From: Mycobacterium sp. EPa45
GTDB taxonomy: Bacteria > Actinomycetota > Actinomycetes > Mycobacteriales > Mycobacteriaceae
Assembly: GCF_001021385.1 (NCBI RefSeq)
Contig: NZ_CP011773.1
Location: 5,456,001-5,520,000, forward strand
Length of the DNA stretch: 64,000 nt
Reading direction: 5' to 3'
Of this stretch, positions 36,354-45,076 are shown one piece after another (within the stretch, counting starts at the first letter, position 1; the number at the start of each line of letters is the position of its first letter). The notes under the pieces were generated by a model that was not told the DNA's origin, made no database searches, and saw only the letters and a program-made list of their open reading frames with translations. The position numbers and the translations under genes were made by a program.

Positions 36354-37073
36354 TTACCGCGGCTCCCGCAGCACGTATCCGACGCCGCGCAGGGTGTGCA
36401 GGAGGCGCTTCTCGCCAGTGTCGATCTTGCGACGCAGGTAGGAGACGTACGACTCGACCACGTTGACGTCACCACCGAAGTCATAGCGCCACACGTGGTC
36501 GAGGATCTTGGGCTTGCTCAGTACGGTGCCGGCGTTGATGACGAAATAGCGCAGCAGGGTGAACTCGGTGGGTGACAGCGACACCGGTTCGCCGGCCTTC
36601 CACACCTCGTGAGTGTCCTCGTCGAGTTCGATGTCGGCAAAACTCAGCCGCGAATTGCGCGGCTCTTCGACGCCCTTGCCGGCGCGGCGCAAGATCACTC
36701 GCAGCCGGGCGACGACCTCTTCGAGGCTGAACGGCTTGGTGACGTAGTCGTCGCCGCCCAGGGTGAGGCCGGCGATCTTGTCCTGCAGGCTGTCGCGCGC
36801 AGTGAGGAAGAGGGCGGGCGCGTCGATGCCGTCGGCGCGCAGGCGGCGCAGCACACCGAATCCGTCCATGCCGGGCATCATCACGTCGAGGATGACGGCG
36901 TCGGGACGTACCTCCCGAGCGCGGTCGAGGGCCGCCGGGCCGCTGGATGCGGTGTGGACTTCGAAGCCCTGGAATTTCAGGCTTACCGACAGGAGTTCCA
37001 CGATGTTGGTCTCGTCGTCAACGACGAGGACACGTGCCTCGGGCTTGGTTTCGGGTGCTACAGGTGCGGCCAT
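36354..37073 (-). CDS. phoP: Response regulator PhoP
   Basis: A 239-residue OmpR-family regulator: receiver domain (about 14-125) with acidic pair DDE, phospho-acceptor Asp63 in VILDVMMPGMDG, and a conserved lysine in VTKPFSLEE; then a winged helix (about 140-239) ending VVESYVSYLRRKID. The serine in VSYLRR is the residue changed to leucine in the attenuated strain H37Ra, so this copy keeps the wild-type state. A TCACAGG-N4-TCACAGC repeat 45-62 bases upstream suggests autoregulation. phoR follows in the same transcript. Confidence 0.95.
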   Translation of the reverse strand: MAAPVAPETKPEARVLVVDDETNIVELLSVSLKFQGFEVHTASSGPAALDRAREVRPDAVILDVMMPGMDGFGVLRRLRADGIDAPALFLTARDSLQDKIAGLTLGGDDYVTKPFSLEEVVARLRVILRRAGKGVEEPRNSRLSFADIELDEDTHEVWKAGEPVSLSPTEFTLLRYFVINAGTVLSKPKILDHVWRYDFGGDVNVVESYVSYLRRKIDTGEKRLLHTLRGVGYVLREPR

Positions 37074-37117
37074 GCTGACAATTTCCTCTCACATTGGTGA
37101 ACCCACGCTGCCTAGGC

Positions 37118-37135
37118 GCTGTGAGATTCCTGTGA
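37118..37135 (-). promoter_or_regulatory. PhoP box upstream of phoP
   Basis: Read towards phoP, this is TCACAGG-AATC-TCACAGC: two seven-base direct repeats with a four-base spacer, the pattern reported for M. tuberculosis PhoP (consensus TCACAGC-N4-TCACAGC). It lies between phoP and the divergent gene at 37202, so it may serve either. Confidence 0.65.
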
Positions 37136-37201
37136 GTTGGTTTTCCATCGGTTTAGCCGATACCTGCGGTTACAAACTTTTCTCGCTCCTACACTTGTGA
37201 A

Positions 37202-37948
37202 ATGGACCTGGCGAAGACCTTGGCTGGCATCGCGAGCGCACCGGTGAGGCTGGGACTGGTCGCGGCCGAGACCGGGCTCGATGTCGCAAAAGCGGGCCTT
37301 GACCTGACCAAACAAGCGTTGGGCGAGGCCGGGGTGTCGCCATCGCCCAACTCCGTTGCCCAGATGTTCGGCCTGGAGGACACCATCGCGCGGGCGAACA
37401 AGCTCGCCCAGCTGCTCGACGACGACGCCCCGCTGGGACGGGCGTTGGCTCCGGACGGTCCGCTGGACCGGCTCATGCGCCCGGGCGGCCTGATCGACCG
37501 GATGACCGCGCCCGACGGGGTCCTCGACCGGCTGACCGCCGAGGGTGGCGGGCTGGATCGGTCGCTGGCGCCGGGCGGACTGGTCGACCAGCTGCTCGAC
37601 GAGGACGGACTGATCGAACGACTCCTTGGCGAGGAAGGGCTGGCCGATCGGCTGATGGCCGAAGGCGGACTGGTCGAGAAGCTGACGGCCCGCAACGGAC
37701 CTTTGGAGCAGCTCGCCGACGTCGCCGACACTTTGAATCGGTTGGCTCCGGGCCTCGAGGCGCTGGCGCCGACCATCGAGACGCTGCGGGAGGCGGTCAC
37801 CACGTTGAGTCTGGTGGTCAACCCGCTGAGCAATATCGCCGACCGCATTCCGATCCCGGGCCGCCGGCGCAGTTACACCCCGCCGCGCACGATCAATTCC
37901 GAACGGGTGCGTAGCGAGCGGATGGTCATCGACGACGACGAGCAGTGA
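37202..37948 (+). CDS. Protein with ten-residue tandem repeats (Rv0756c-like)
   Basis: A 248-residue protein of unknown function. Residues 77-176 consist of ten consecutive ten-residue units of the form xLDRLxAxxG (PLDRLMRPGG, LIDRMTAPDG, VLDRLTAEGG, LIERLLGEEG and so on). The flanks are helical; the end is basic then acidic (RRRSYTPPR then DDDEQ). No signal peptide. Leu and Asp/Arg spacing suggests a regular helical or solenoid fold. It corresponds in position to Rv0756c. It diverges from phoP across the PhoP box, and tRNA-Thr follows. Confidence 0.75.
   Translation: MDLAKTLAGIASAPVRLGLVAAETGLDVAKAGLDLTKQALGEAGVSPSPNSVAQMFGLEDTIARANKLAQLLDDDAPLGRALAPDGPLDRLMRPGGLIDRMTAPDGVLDRLTAEGGGLDRSLAPGGLVDQLLDEDGLIERLLGEEGLADRLMAEGGLVEKLTARNGPLEQLADVADTLNRLAPGLEALAPTIETLREAVTTLSLVVNPLSNIADRIPIPGRRRSYTPPRTINSERVRSERMVIDDDEQ
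37430..37729 (+). repeat. Ten coding tandem repeats of 30 bases
   Basis: The DNA encodes ten units of ten residues within the gene at 37202. Units are diverged at the DNA level (GACCGGCTG and GGCGGACTG recur) while protein positions L2, D3/E3 and G10 are kept, which shows selection on the protein pattern. Confidence 0.75.
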
Positions 37949-37991
37949 GTTCGCTAGTCTGTGAGACGGTTCAGGCCAGAAGGTCTGCCAT

Positions 37992-38067
37992 GCCCCCTTA
38001 GCTCAGTGGCTAGAGCGACGCCCTTGTAATGCGTAGGTCATCGGTTCAATCCCGATAGGGGGCTCCA
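37992..38067 (+). tRNA. tRNA-Thr (anticodon UGU)
   Basis: The acceptor stem GCCCCCT (37992-37998) pairs with AGGGGGC (38057-38063), followed by the discriminator T and an encoded CCA. The D arm GCTCAGTGGCTAGAGC, anticodon loop CTTGTAA (anticodon TGT, UGU in RNA, reading ACA) and T arm TCGGTTCAATCCCGA are all present. One anticodon-stem pair next to the loop is a C-T mismatch. Confidence 0.95.
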
Positions 38068-38191
38068 GATTCTCGTTGTCAGAGCGTATCTGCACAGCTA
38101 GTCGCCCCAATCGGAATCCGCGCAGGCTAGAGCCTGAGCCACTGAGGCCTCATGCTGGCGGGACTCAAGTCGGTTCTCCAGCGCCTTCCCA

Positions 38192-38367
38192 TCAGTAAGA
38201 CTGGCCGTTCACGTACCGCTGACGCCGGTAGTGGCGACCGCTACCGCGATTCTTTGCCTTGAATGTGGGCAGTTGACTGTCGCAGTTGGCGACGTACAAG
38301 GGCCGCAACCGTGGCAGGGGACGCTTCACCCCGCAGGCAGCGGTACGCCAACGGCCAGACGTACTAG
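38192..38367. repeat. Head-to-head inverted copies of a gene 3' end
   Basis: The left arm read on the minus strand (38278-38192) and the right arm read on the plus strand (38280-38367) encode related endings: SQLPTFKAKNRGSGR...RRQRYVNGQSY-stop and SQLATYKGRNRGRGR...RQRYANGQTY-stop. The right arm needs one frameshift near 38333. Most differences fall at third codon positions, so these look like two diverged copies of one coding sequence placed back to back. The parent gene is not in the window. The rest of 38068-38191 shows nothing recognisable. Confidence 0.5.
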
Positions 38368-39467
38368 GCGTCGCTCGACGCCATGACGACGCGGTTTCGC
38401 CCGCTCTGTTTGGCTTGGTAGAGCGCGCGGTCCGCGGCGTGCAGCAGGTCCTTTGGCGACGTGGTGTCGGCGTCGGTCGCCGCGACGCCGATGCTGATCG
38501 ATATCTGCCGCTTCGGCCATGGCGCGCGTTGCACGGCGCGACGGAACCTTTCGCCGAGCACGAAAGCCCCTTTGCAGGTGGTCTCGGGCAGCACAACGGC
38601 GAATTCCTCACCGCCATAACGGAATAGCGAATCCGAGATCCTCAGTTCGGAGTGCAGCAGGTGCGCCACGGCCCGCAGAACCTCGTCGCCGGACGGATGC
38701 CCGAACTCGTCATTGAACGTCTTGAAGTGATCGACGTCGATCATGAGCAGAGATACCGTGGTGCCGCGACTCTGCGCCCGAATGCATTCCTCGTCCAGCG
38801 TGAGGTCGAAAGAGCGCCGGTTCTTCACGCCGGTCAGGACATCGGTGACCGATTGGGATTCGAGGTGCACCCGCACCTTCTCGATGTCCCGCTGATACTC
38901 CTGCAGCAGCTCTACGTACTTCTCCTGGTCCAGCACCGCTTGCTCCAGCGTCGCAATGCTGCGGCGTAACTCCAGCTGGACGATGATCTCGCGGGACAGG
39001 ATCTCGAGAGCTTCCCGCTGAGTGTCGGTGAGCGTTCGTGGCTGCCGATCGATCACACAGATCGTGCCGAGCGCCTCTCCGGTCGGCGCCACCAGCGGCG
39101 CCCCCGCGTAGAAGCGGATGCCCGGATCTCCGGTCACCAAGGGGTTGGTCGCGAAGCGTTCGTCAGCGGTTGCGTCTTCGACGGTCATCACGTCGTTGGG
39201 GTTCATGATCGCGTGTGCGCAGAATGCCTGCGAACGTGGAGTTTCGCCGACGCTGAGACCGATGTTGGCTTTGAACCATTGCCGCTGCTCGTCCAGCAAT
39301 GTGATCAGCGCTATCGGCGTGCCGCAGATCGCCGACGCCAGCTTCGCGAAGTCGTCGTAGGCCTGCTCCGGCAACGAATCCATGATGTTGTAGTCCGCGA
39401 GAACGTTGAGTCGGTCGCCCTCGTTGGCGGGTATCGGGAAAGCAGCCTCCAACATGTGCGCCCCCAT
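38364..39467 (-). CDS. GAF-GGDEF protein (diguanylate cyclase-like)
   Basis: A 367-residue protein: an N-terminal GAF domain (about 20-165; YDDFAKLASAICGTPIALIT, QAFCAHAI, GSLGTICVID-like GTICVIDRQP), a coiled linker (about 165-215) and a GGDEF domain (about 215-365) with the active-site sequence YGGEEF, which is compatible with cyclic di-GMP synthesis. No inhibitory RxxD just before the active site is obvious. ATG at 39467 chosen; codons before it lack a ribosome site. Its stop overlaps the inverted gene remnant. Mycobacteria usually have few such genes. Confidence 0.85.
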   Translation of the reverse strand: MGAHMLEAAFPIPANEGDRLNVLADYNIMDSLPEQAYDDFAKLASAICGTPIALITLLDEQRQWFKANIGLSVGETPRSQAFCAHAIMNPNDVMTVEDATADERFATNPLVTGDPGIRFYAGAPLVAPTGEALGTICVIDRQPRTLTDTQREALEILSREIIVQLELRRSIATLEQAVLDQEKYVELLQEYQRDIEKVRVHLESQSVTDVLTGVKNRRSFDLTLDEECIRAQSRGTTVSLLMIDVDHFKTFNDEFGHPSGDEVLRAVAHLLHSELRISDSLFRYGGEEFAVVLPETTCKGAFVLGERFRRAVQRAPWPKRQISISIGVAATDADTTSPKDLLHAADRALYQAKQSGRNRVVMASSDA

Positions 39468-39652
39468 GGTCTGTCTCAACGTCGCTGTTGCCTTTCAGCT
39501 ACCCCGAAACGGGCACCTTGAACGCGCTGGGGGTCAGACGTGAGATTCGTGCTGACAGCGCATATCCAGCGTGTTCGTGGCGGCAGGATCCGGCACCCCA
39601 CAGTAGGTCATCGGCGAAGCACTGATGATGGAATCCAGCAAGGCGGCGAGCG

Positions 39653-40432
39653 TCACGCCAGCGCCGCTCGCTCGACGTCGAGCAATTGCTCACCACGCCG
39701 TTCCTCGTCGTACGCCCTGCGTCCGCCGCGAATTCCGAAGAGCCGCTTGGATATCAGCAGATAGACGACGGCGGCCACGTTGATCGCGAATGCTCCCGCA
39801 CGGGTGAATGTGACGCCCTTGACCGCCAGGTCGTAGACCTCGAGCGGCAGGAATATCGACGTCGCGATCACGGCGAAGTACTCTCCCCAGCGCTTCAGCA
39901 ACCACAGCCCGATGCCCTCGACGAGCTCGAGCAGGGCGTAGACGAGCAGCGCGAAGAACACCAACATCAGCGTGCTGGGTTTGGCGGCCAGCGCCTTCTC
40001 CAATTCGTGCACCGCGGTCATCTGATCGACCTTGATTCCGGAGGACCGAAGTAGTGGCAGGTCTCGCTCGACGGTGGCCTGCAGAGACCCCTGCGCCCCA
40101 CGGAATTTCCACACCGCCCACGCGGCAAGGGCAATCAGCAGCGCCCTGACCCACCGTTCCACAGCCAGTGCCCGCACGATGAACGCCTGTCGCAACGCCC
40201 GACCTCGCAGGACAAGCGGCGCGTGGTCGGCGGGACCGCAGCCATGCGGAGGCCCCACGACGAATACGCCACACCGCAGGCAGCGCCACACCTCTCCGAG
40301 TCCGGTGTTGCCGCTCAGCCGCTCGGCGAGGGCGGCATCGTCGGGCGCGTACGTGATGTGCCCATGCCGCGCACAGGTGAACAACTCCCACCGTGCGCCG
40401 ACGGTCTTCCGCTGCTGGTTTGGCGTCATCAC
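39653..40432 (-). CDS. DUF2127 membrane protein with N-terminal zinc-ribbon-like segment
   Basis: A 259-residue protein. Residues 19-55 hold cysteines and histidines in zinc-ribbon spacing (CARHGH, then CLRCGVFVVGPPHGC). Four hydrophobic segments follow (about 95-112, 155-180, 185-205, 215-235) with LLELVEGIGLWLLKRWGEYF, the signature of DUF2127. The function is unknown. Two methionines start the frame, either being possible. It diverges from the broken ORF at 40579. The 185 bases between it and the GGDEF gene show no other feature. Confidence 0.75.
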   Translation of the reverse strand: MMTPNQQRKTVGARWELFTCARHGHITYAPDDAALAERLSGNTGLGEVWRCLRCGVFVVGPPHGCGPADHAPLVLRGRALRQAFIVRALAVERWVRALLIALAAWAVWKFRGAQGSLQATVERDLPLLRSSGIKVDQMTAVHELEKALAAKPSTLMLVFFALLVYALLELVEGIGLWLLKRWGEYFAVIATSIFLPLEVYDLAVKGVTFTRAGAFAINVAAVVYLLISKRLFGIRGGRRAYDEERRGEQLLDVERAALA

Positions 40433-40578
40433 CCCATCATGGCTTCACGGCATCAAGCAGGTGCCCGGTCAGCCACCCCGCGCGGGCTCCCCCTATCGGT
40501 CGCGCGCTGATCCACGGGATCGACGGCAAACGCCGCACCCCATGTCCCACAGAGGATTTGATCCGGCGACAGCGTTTC

Positions 40579-40950
40579 ATGCCGCCACCCGTGGCTGCGA
40601 TCCAGCTGATGACGATGATGCATCTGTTCATCGACGTTCTCATCGTCGATCAGCTCGGCCTGAAGAACACACGGATCGACATCTTCGACGACGGTTGGCA
40701 TGAGCTGTGGAAGGCGATCGTCGGCGACGACATCAGCGATGACGACGCGACAGCATTGATGCATCGAGACGACATCCGCGCCGGCTTCTACGACGCGATG
40801 AACGCCCTGCAGGGCAGATACGGCACGTATTACGTGGGCAGTGTGATGAACATGGAAACCGTCGAGCACACCGCCCAGTTCTCGACCGATCTGGGGACCA
40901 TCACTTCTGAGGTGGCTTTTTGCCGCGATCGAACGGACTTCGCGTGTAAC
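40579..40950 (+). pseudogene. Probable truncated or frameshifted ORF
   Basis: From the ATG at 40579 (or 40609) the frame has clear coding codon use: MHLFIDVLIVDQLG, FDDGWHELWKAIVGDD, FYDAMNALQGRYGTYYVGS. Coding quality ends at about 40920, but the frame runs on to 41541 inside the signal-peptide gene, which is implausible. A shift near 40915 would lead to a stop within about 30 bases. I do not recognise the family. The end given is where coding quality is lost. Confidence 0.4.
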
Positions 40951-41096
40951 CGTTCCCCCGGGCGCTTGCGTAGCTTAATATTCGCTGAGAAAGCAAACGG
41001 GCGCTCAGCCGCATCGCCGGCTTGGCATCCATATCGGGGGGTTTGCCTGAAGTCCGCCGACTTCACGGGCAACAGACGTACAAAGGCGGTACTTCC

Positions 41097-42866
41097 ATGG
41101 CAAATGTCCAGCGTAGTGCACGAGCTGGCGCGGCAGCCGTCGCGCTTGGCCTGTCCCTGGTCTGGCCGACCGTGGCCATTGCCAGCGCAGACGCCCCGGA
41201 TGCGGATTCGTCCTCGGTTTCGGCCGGGCCGGCAAAGGCGAGCAGCGGCACCGGGCACTCGGCTCGCACCGCCAAGACGACACAGGACGGCTCCAAGTCG
41301 TCGTCGAAGACCGCCGCGGCCGCTCGCAAGGCCGCGTCAGCGGCGCGCATTCAGGCGAGCACCCCCGGTGCGGCCGCGACCGAGAGCGCTGCCGACAAGC
41401 CCAAGGCGCAGTCAAGCCGGTCGGTTTCGGACACGACATCGTCCGCGACGTCTTCCGCGACCGCTGAGGCCGACTCCTCCGCCTCAGCGCAGACGACGGA
41501 CAGCCAGCAGACGACCACCACCTCCAGCACCCAAGCGGTGACCGAAGCGTCGACCACTCCGACCGCGGCCACCACGACGGCGACGATCACCGCGTTGCGC
41601 GTGCCGACTGCCAGCGCGTCCCCCGCCGATGTGATCACCGGTTTCTTCGGCTCGATCCAGGGACTTTTCGAGGGTGCCGCGCTCCTGGTGCGCCGCACAT
41701 TCTTCAACGAGGCGCCGAGCGTCGCGCCGGTTCAGCTCACCGGGGACACGACAGGGCCGATCACGGGAAACGTCGGCGCAGTCGATCCCGAGGGCGATCA
41801 GCTCGTCTACCAGGTGACCCAACAAGCCCACTACGGCCAAGTGGTGGTCAACTCCGACGGCACCTACACCTACACACCGAATGCGAACTTCAAGGGTGTT
41901 GACTCGTTCGTAGTCGCCGCGACGGACACCGGTCTGCACATCAACCTGCTCAACTGGTTCCGTGAGCCCAGCACGTTCGGCGCCGGCGGCATTTACCAGG
42001 AACCCGCCAACTCCCCCAAGATCACGTACTCGTTCACCTACGGAAACGGGTCGCAATTCTGGTCGAGCGCTGCCCGAGCCGAGTTGGCGGCGACGGCCAT
42101 CTACCTGTCGAGCTATTTCGATCCTCAGTACGACGTCACCCTGACCTACGCGGTCACCGGCCAGTACTCGCTGGGCGGTTCGACCCTCGCCTCGGCCGGC
42201 AGTGATCTCGTCAGCGAAAGCGGTTTCTCGACCACCGTCGTGCAGGAGAAAATCCTCACCGGCGTGGACTCCAACGGGGCGGCCGCCGACGGCACGATCG
42301 ACTGGAACTTCGGCTACGGCTGGGGCTACTTCGCCACCGTGCCCGCCGGAAGCTACGACTTCCAGTCCACCGCGATGCACGAGCTGCTGCACACCTACGG
42401 GTTCCTGTCGGTCGTGGACAGCGCCGGCAACAACACGGTCCAGAACTGGACCGACTTCGACCGGTTCATGGTGACCAAGAACGGAACGTCGGTGTTCAAC
42501 GGCACTGCCTTCAACACCGCGTACAACCCGAATCTGACCGGCGGCAACACCGGCAACGGGATGTACTTCGGCGGCACCAACGCGAAGGCCGCCAACGGTG
42601 GCAACCCGGTGCCGCTGTACAGCCCGAACCCGTGGGAATCCGGCAGCTCGATGTCACACCTCGACGACAACACGTACACCGGTGCCAACGAGAAACTGAT
42701 GAACGCGTCGTCCGACACCGGACTGGGCGTGCGGACACTGAGCGCAATCGAGATCGGAATCATGAAGGACCTCGGCTACACGATGGTGTCGTCGTCCCCG
42801 ACCATTGCCGTGCTGTTCATCGGACTGATGCTCGTCCGCCGCCGCAGGCGCCCTGTGAGCGCCTGA
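41097..42866 (+). CDS. Surface protein with cadherin-like and HExxH protease-like domains
   Basis: A 589-residue exported protein: signal peptide (ARAGAAAVALGLSLVWPTVA), a Ser/Thr/Ala-rich stalk (about 35-165), a VCBS/cadherin-like repeat (about 205-285; GNVGAVDPEGDQLVYQV, GTYTYTPNANFKGVDSF), then a protease-like domain with HELLHTYG at 428-435 (HExxHxxG). The third metzincin histidine three residues on is a serine, so catalysis is uncertain. It ends with a membrane helix and an arginine cluster (RRRRRP), a tail anchor. The ATG at 41097 follows AAAGGCGG. Upstream lies a broken ORF. Confidence 0.75.
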   Translation: MANVQRSARAGAAAVALGLSLVWPTVAIASADAPDADSSSVSAGPAKASSGTGHSARTAKTTQDGSKSSSKTAAAARKAASAARIQASTPGAAATESAADKPKAQSSRSVSDTTSSATSSATAEADSSASAQTTDSQQTTTTSSTQAVTEASTTPTAATTTATITALRVPTASASPADVITGFFGSIQGLFEGAALLVRRTFFNEAPSVAPVQLTGDTTGPITGNVGAVDPEGDQLVYQVTQQAHYGQVVVNSDGTYTYTPNANFKGVDSFVVAATDTGLHINLLNWFREPSTFGAGGIYQEPANSPKITYSFTYGNGSQFWSSAARAELAATAIYLSSYFDPQYDVTLTYAVTGQYSLGGSTLASAGSDLVSESGFSTTVVQEKILTGVDSNGAAADGTIDWNFGYGWGYFATVPAGSYDFQSTAMHELLHTYGFLSVVDSAGNNTVQNWTDFDRFMVTKNGTSVFNGTAFNTAYNPNLTGGNTGNGMYFGGTNAKAANGGNPVPLYSPNPWESGSSMSHLDDNTYTGANEKLMNASSDTGLGVRTLSAIEIGIMKDLGYTMVSSSPTIAVLFIGLMLVRRRRRPVSA

Positions 42867-42868
42867 CC

Positions 42869-43258
42869 TCAGTTGTTGCTGCTGGGGCAGGACAGCGTCA
42901 GGAACACGGTGGTGTTGGCCGGCGGGTGATCGCCGCGCAAACCGTCGACCCCGATGATCTTGCACGCCGACAGCGTGCTGTTCTTGTCGCCATCGCCGAT
43001 GTTGACCTGAACGACGTACCCCTGGCTTTGCAGCGCAAGAATTCCGTCCGCCGCGTTCTGGTTCTGGTTGAACGCACGCGGCGGCATCGGCAGCACACCC
43101 TTCTCCGTCGGAGAAGGCGCCGGCTTGCTTGTCGAGGCACTGCTTGAGGTGGTTGAGGTCGGGCTCTCCTTGGATGACTGGCCGCAGCCCGCCGAAAGAC
43201 CCACTACCGCAACGACTGCCAGAAAGCCGCCGGCAAGCGTGAGCTGACGTGAAACCAT
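42869..43258 (-). CDS. Small lipoprotein, SCPSNN family
   Basis: A 129-residue lipoprotein: signal ending in lipobox LSAGC, a Ser/Thr/Pro spacer (about 25-50) and a globular end (LQSQGYVVQVNIGDGDKNSTL, SACKIIGVDG, VFLTLSCPSSNN). The two remaining cysteines (SAC and SCP) may form a disulphide. The same end pattern occurs in the gene at 46975. ATG at 43258 precedes the signal. Two bases separate its stop from the convergent surface-protein gene. Confidence 0.75.
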   Translation of the reverse strand: MVSRQLTLAGGFLAVVAVVGLSAGCGQSSKESPTSTTSSSASTSKPAPSPTEKGVLPMPPRAFNQNQNAADGILALQSQGYVVQVNIGDGDKNSTLSACKIIGVDGLRGDHPPANTTVFLTLSCPSSNN

Positions 43259-43447
43259 GACCGACCGATTCGTGCCCTGCTTGATCATGCCGCAAAACCT
43301 ATCGGTCGGCGCCGGACAGTCAAACCCGATGAGCCGATCTGCGTACCCACGTCAAGAAATGTTCGCCCACGCGCAACCTTCCCGACATCACCATCCGAAC
43401 GCACGCCCGCTGATAGTGTCCGTCGAATCAGCGGGGGTGCGGCGACG

Positions 43448-45076
43448 ATGCTCATGGGGTCAACGCGGACACGACGGGTGGCTTGGACGGCGTGGTTGTC
43501 GCGCCTCACCATCGGCGTGACCGTTTTCGGCCTCGCTTCTTCAGCGCATTCCACCCCCAAGCTCGCGCTCTCCGGCATCATCACCGGACCGTATGCATCG
43601 CTGCTGTCGGCATCCGATGACCTTGGGCCGTCCCGCAGCAACCTCGTTCACGTGGTCGCCGGGCTGCGGGCCGAGTCACGGCCCACGACGCTGATCGACT
43701 GGGCGCGGGAACACGGTCTGACGGTGCGCTGGCGGTCCGGCGACCGCTGGGCCGGCCTGAGTGGGGCGTCCACCGCGGTCGGTGCCGCGTTCGGCGTCGC
43801 CGTGCACGACTATCGTGGCCGACAGGGCCAGGTCTTCTATGCGTCATCCCAGCAGCCGGCCGTCCCTGCCCCGATCGTCGGCGATGTCACGGGCTTCGGC
43901 CGGATTCTCGGATACTCACCGCATTACGAATCGTTGCCCTTCATTGTGCCTTTGGACGTACCCGATCAGGGTCTGGCGCCGGCCGGATTGCTCCGTACCT
44001 ACAATGCTGCGCCGTTGCGCGACGGTGGCTACACCGGCAAGGACACGACGGTTCTGGTGTTCGCCTTTGATGGATTCGACCAGGAGGACCTCGACATATT
44101 CGCGTCTTCCTTCGATCTGCCGCCGTTTACTCCAGAACTACTGGGCGACATGCCTTCTCAGCGCAGCGGCGAAGCGACCATGGATCTGGAAGCCATCCAT
44201 GCCGTCGCCCCGGACGCCAAGACGGTTCTGGTCAACGCCCGCGACACAGTCTCCGGCGATGCCACGTACCAAAAGATCGGCGCGTTGATGGAGGAGGCGG
44301 ACCGTCGTTATCCCGGCGCCATATGGAGCTTTTCGATCGGTTGGGGATGCGACAAGATCACGACCGCGACCGATCTGACTCCCGTCCGCGGGGCGCTGCA
44401 ATCCGCACTTCGGCGCGGCACCACAGCGTTCAACGCCAGCGGTGACCTGGCCGGGCTGGAATGCAAAGGCGGTCACAATTGGTCCTCACCCCCGTCACCC
44501 GACGACGTCGGCCTGGATTCGGTCGCCTCTCTGCCAGAGATGACCGACGTCGGCGGAACCACGCTGTCGACCGACGCCGACGGACGGTGGCTCGCCGAGC
44601 AGTCCTGGTTCGCCCCCGCGATTTCCCACGGCACCGGCGGCGGAGTGTCGAACTTATTCGACCGGCCGCCCTGGCAGTCGGAAGTGCGGGTGGCGGCCCC
44701 GCCCGGGCGGCGGCTCACCCCCGACATCGCGGCGGTCGCCGATCCATACACCGGCGTCCGAATCGTCTTCCGGCGTCAGCACGCAGTGGGTGGCGGTACC
44801 TCGCTCGCCGCGCCGATTTGGGCCGGGCTGACCGCGTTGATGAACGACTATCTCCGGCGCAACGGCGGCGGCGCGATCGGCGAGCTGAACCCCTTGCTGT
44901 ACGAGATCGCCCAGGGTGCAAGGCTTCCGGCCTTCCGGGACGTCAACCTCGGTGGGAACGCCGTCGATGATGCCGGCCCGGGTTACGACCTGGTAACCGG
45001 TCTCGGCACCCCCGATGTCGACCACTTGGCGCGCGACATTCTGGCGTTGCAGAAATGCGGTGTGGGATGCAGCTGA
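43448..45076 (+). CDS. S53 (sedolisin-type) serine peptidase
   Basis: A 542-residue secreted acid peptidase: hydrophobic N-terminal export signal, a pro-domain (about 35-170) and a subtilisin-like fold. The catalytic set is visible: Glu242 and Asp246 in EATMDLEAIHAVAP, Asp333 in ASGDLAG (oxyanion) and Ser452 in GGTSLAAP. The calcium site near the end (DVNLGG, GYDLVTGLGTPD) is also present. It likely cleaves proteins outside the cell at low pH. The zinc-ribbon protein starts within its last codons, so the pair is translationally coupled. Confidence 0.88.
   Translation: MLMGSTRTRRVAWTAWLSRLTIGVTVFGLASSAHSTPKLALSGIITGPYASLLSASDDLGPSRSNLVHVVAGLRAESRPTTLIDWAREHGLTVRWRSGDRWAGLSGASTAVGAAFGVAVHDYRGRQGQVFYASSQQPAVPAPIVGDVTGFGRILGYSPHYESLPFIVPLDVPDQGLAPAGLLRTYNAAPLRDGGYTGKDTTVLVFAFDGFDQEDLDIFASSFDLPPFTPELLGDMPSQRSGEATMDLEAIHAVAPDAKTVLVNARDTVSGDATYQKIGALMEEADRRYPGAIWSFSIGWGCDKITTATDLTPVRGALQSALRRGTTAFNASGDLAGLECKGGHNWSSPPSPDDVGLDSVASLPEMTDVGGTTLSTDADGRWLAEQSWFAPAISHGTGGGVSNLFDRPPWQSEVRVAAPPGRRLTPDIAAVADPYTGVRIVFRRQHAVGGGTSLAAPIWAGLTALMNDYLRRNGGGAIGELNPLLYEIAQGARLPAFRDVNLGGNAVDDAGPGYDLVTGLGTPDVDHLARDILALQKCGVGCS

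Noticed and set aside
40393..41541. 382-aa plus-strand ORF as an intact gene
   Set aside because: Its last 150 residues are arginine/proline-rich and out of frame with the signal-peptide gene they overlap; reported instead as a broken ORF.
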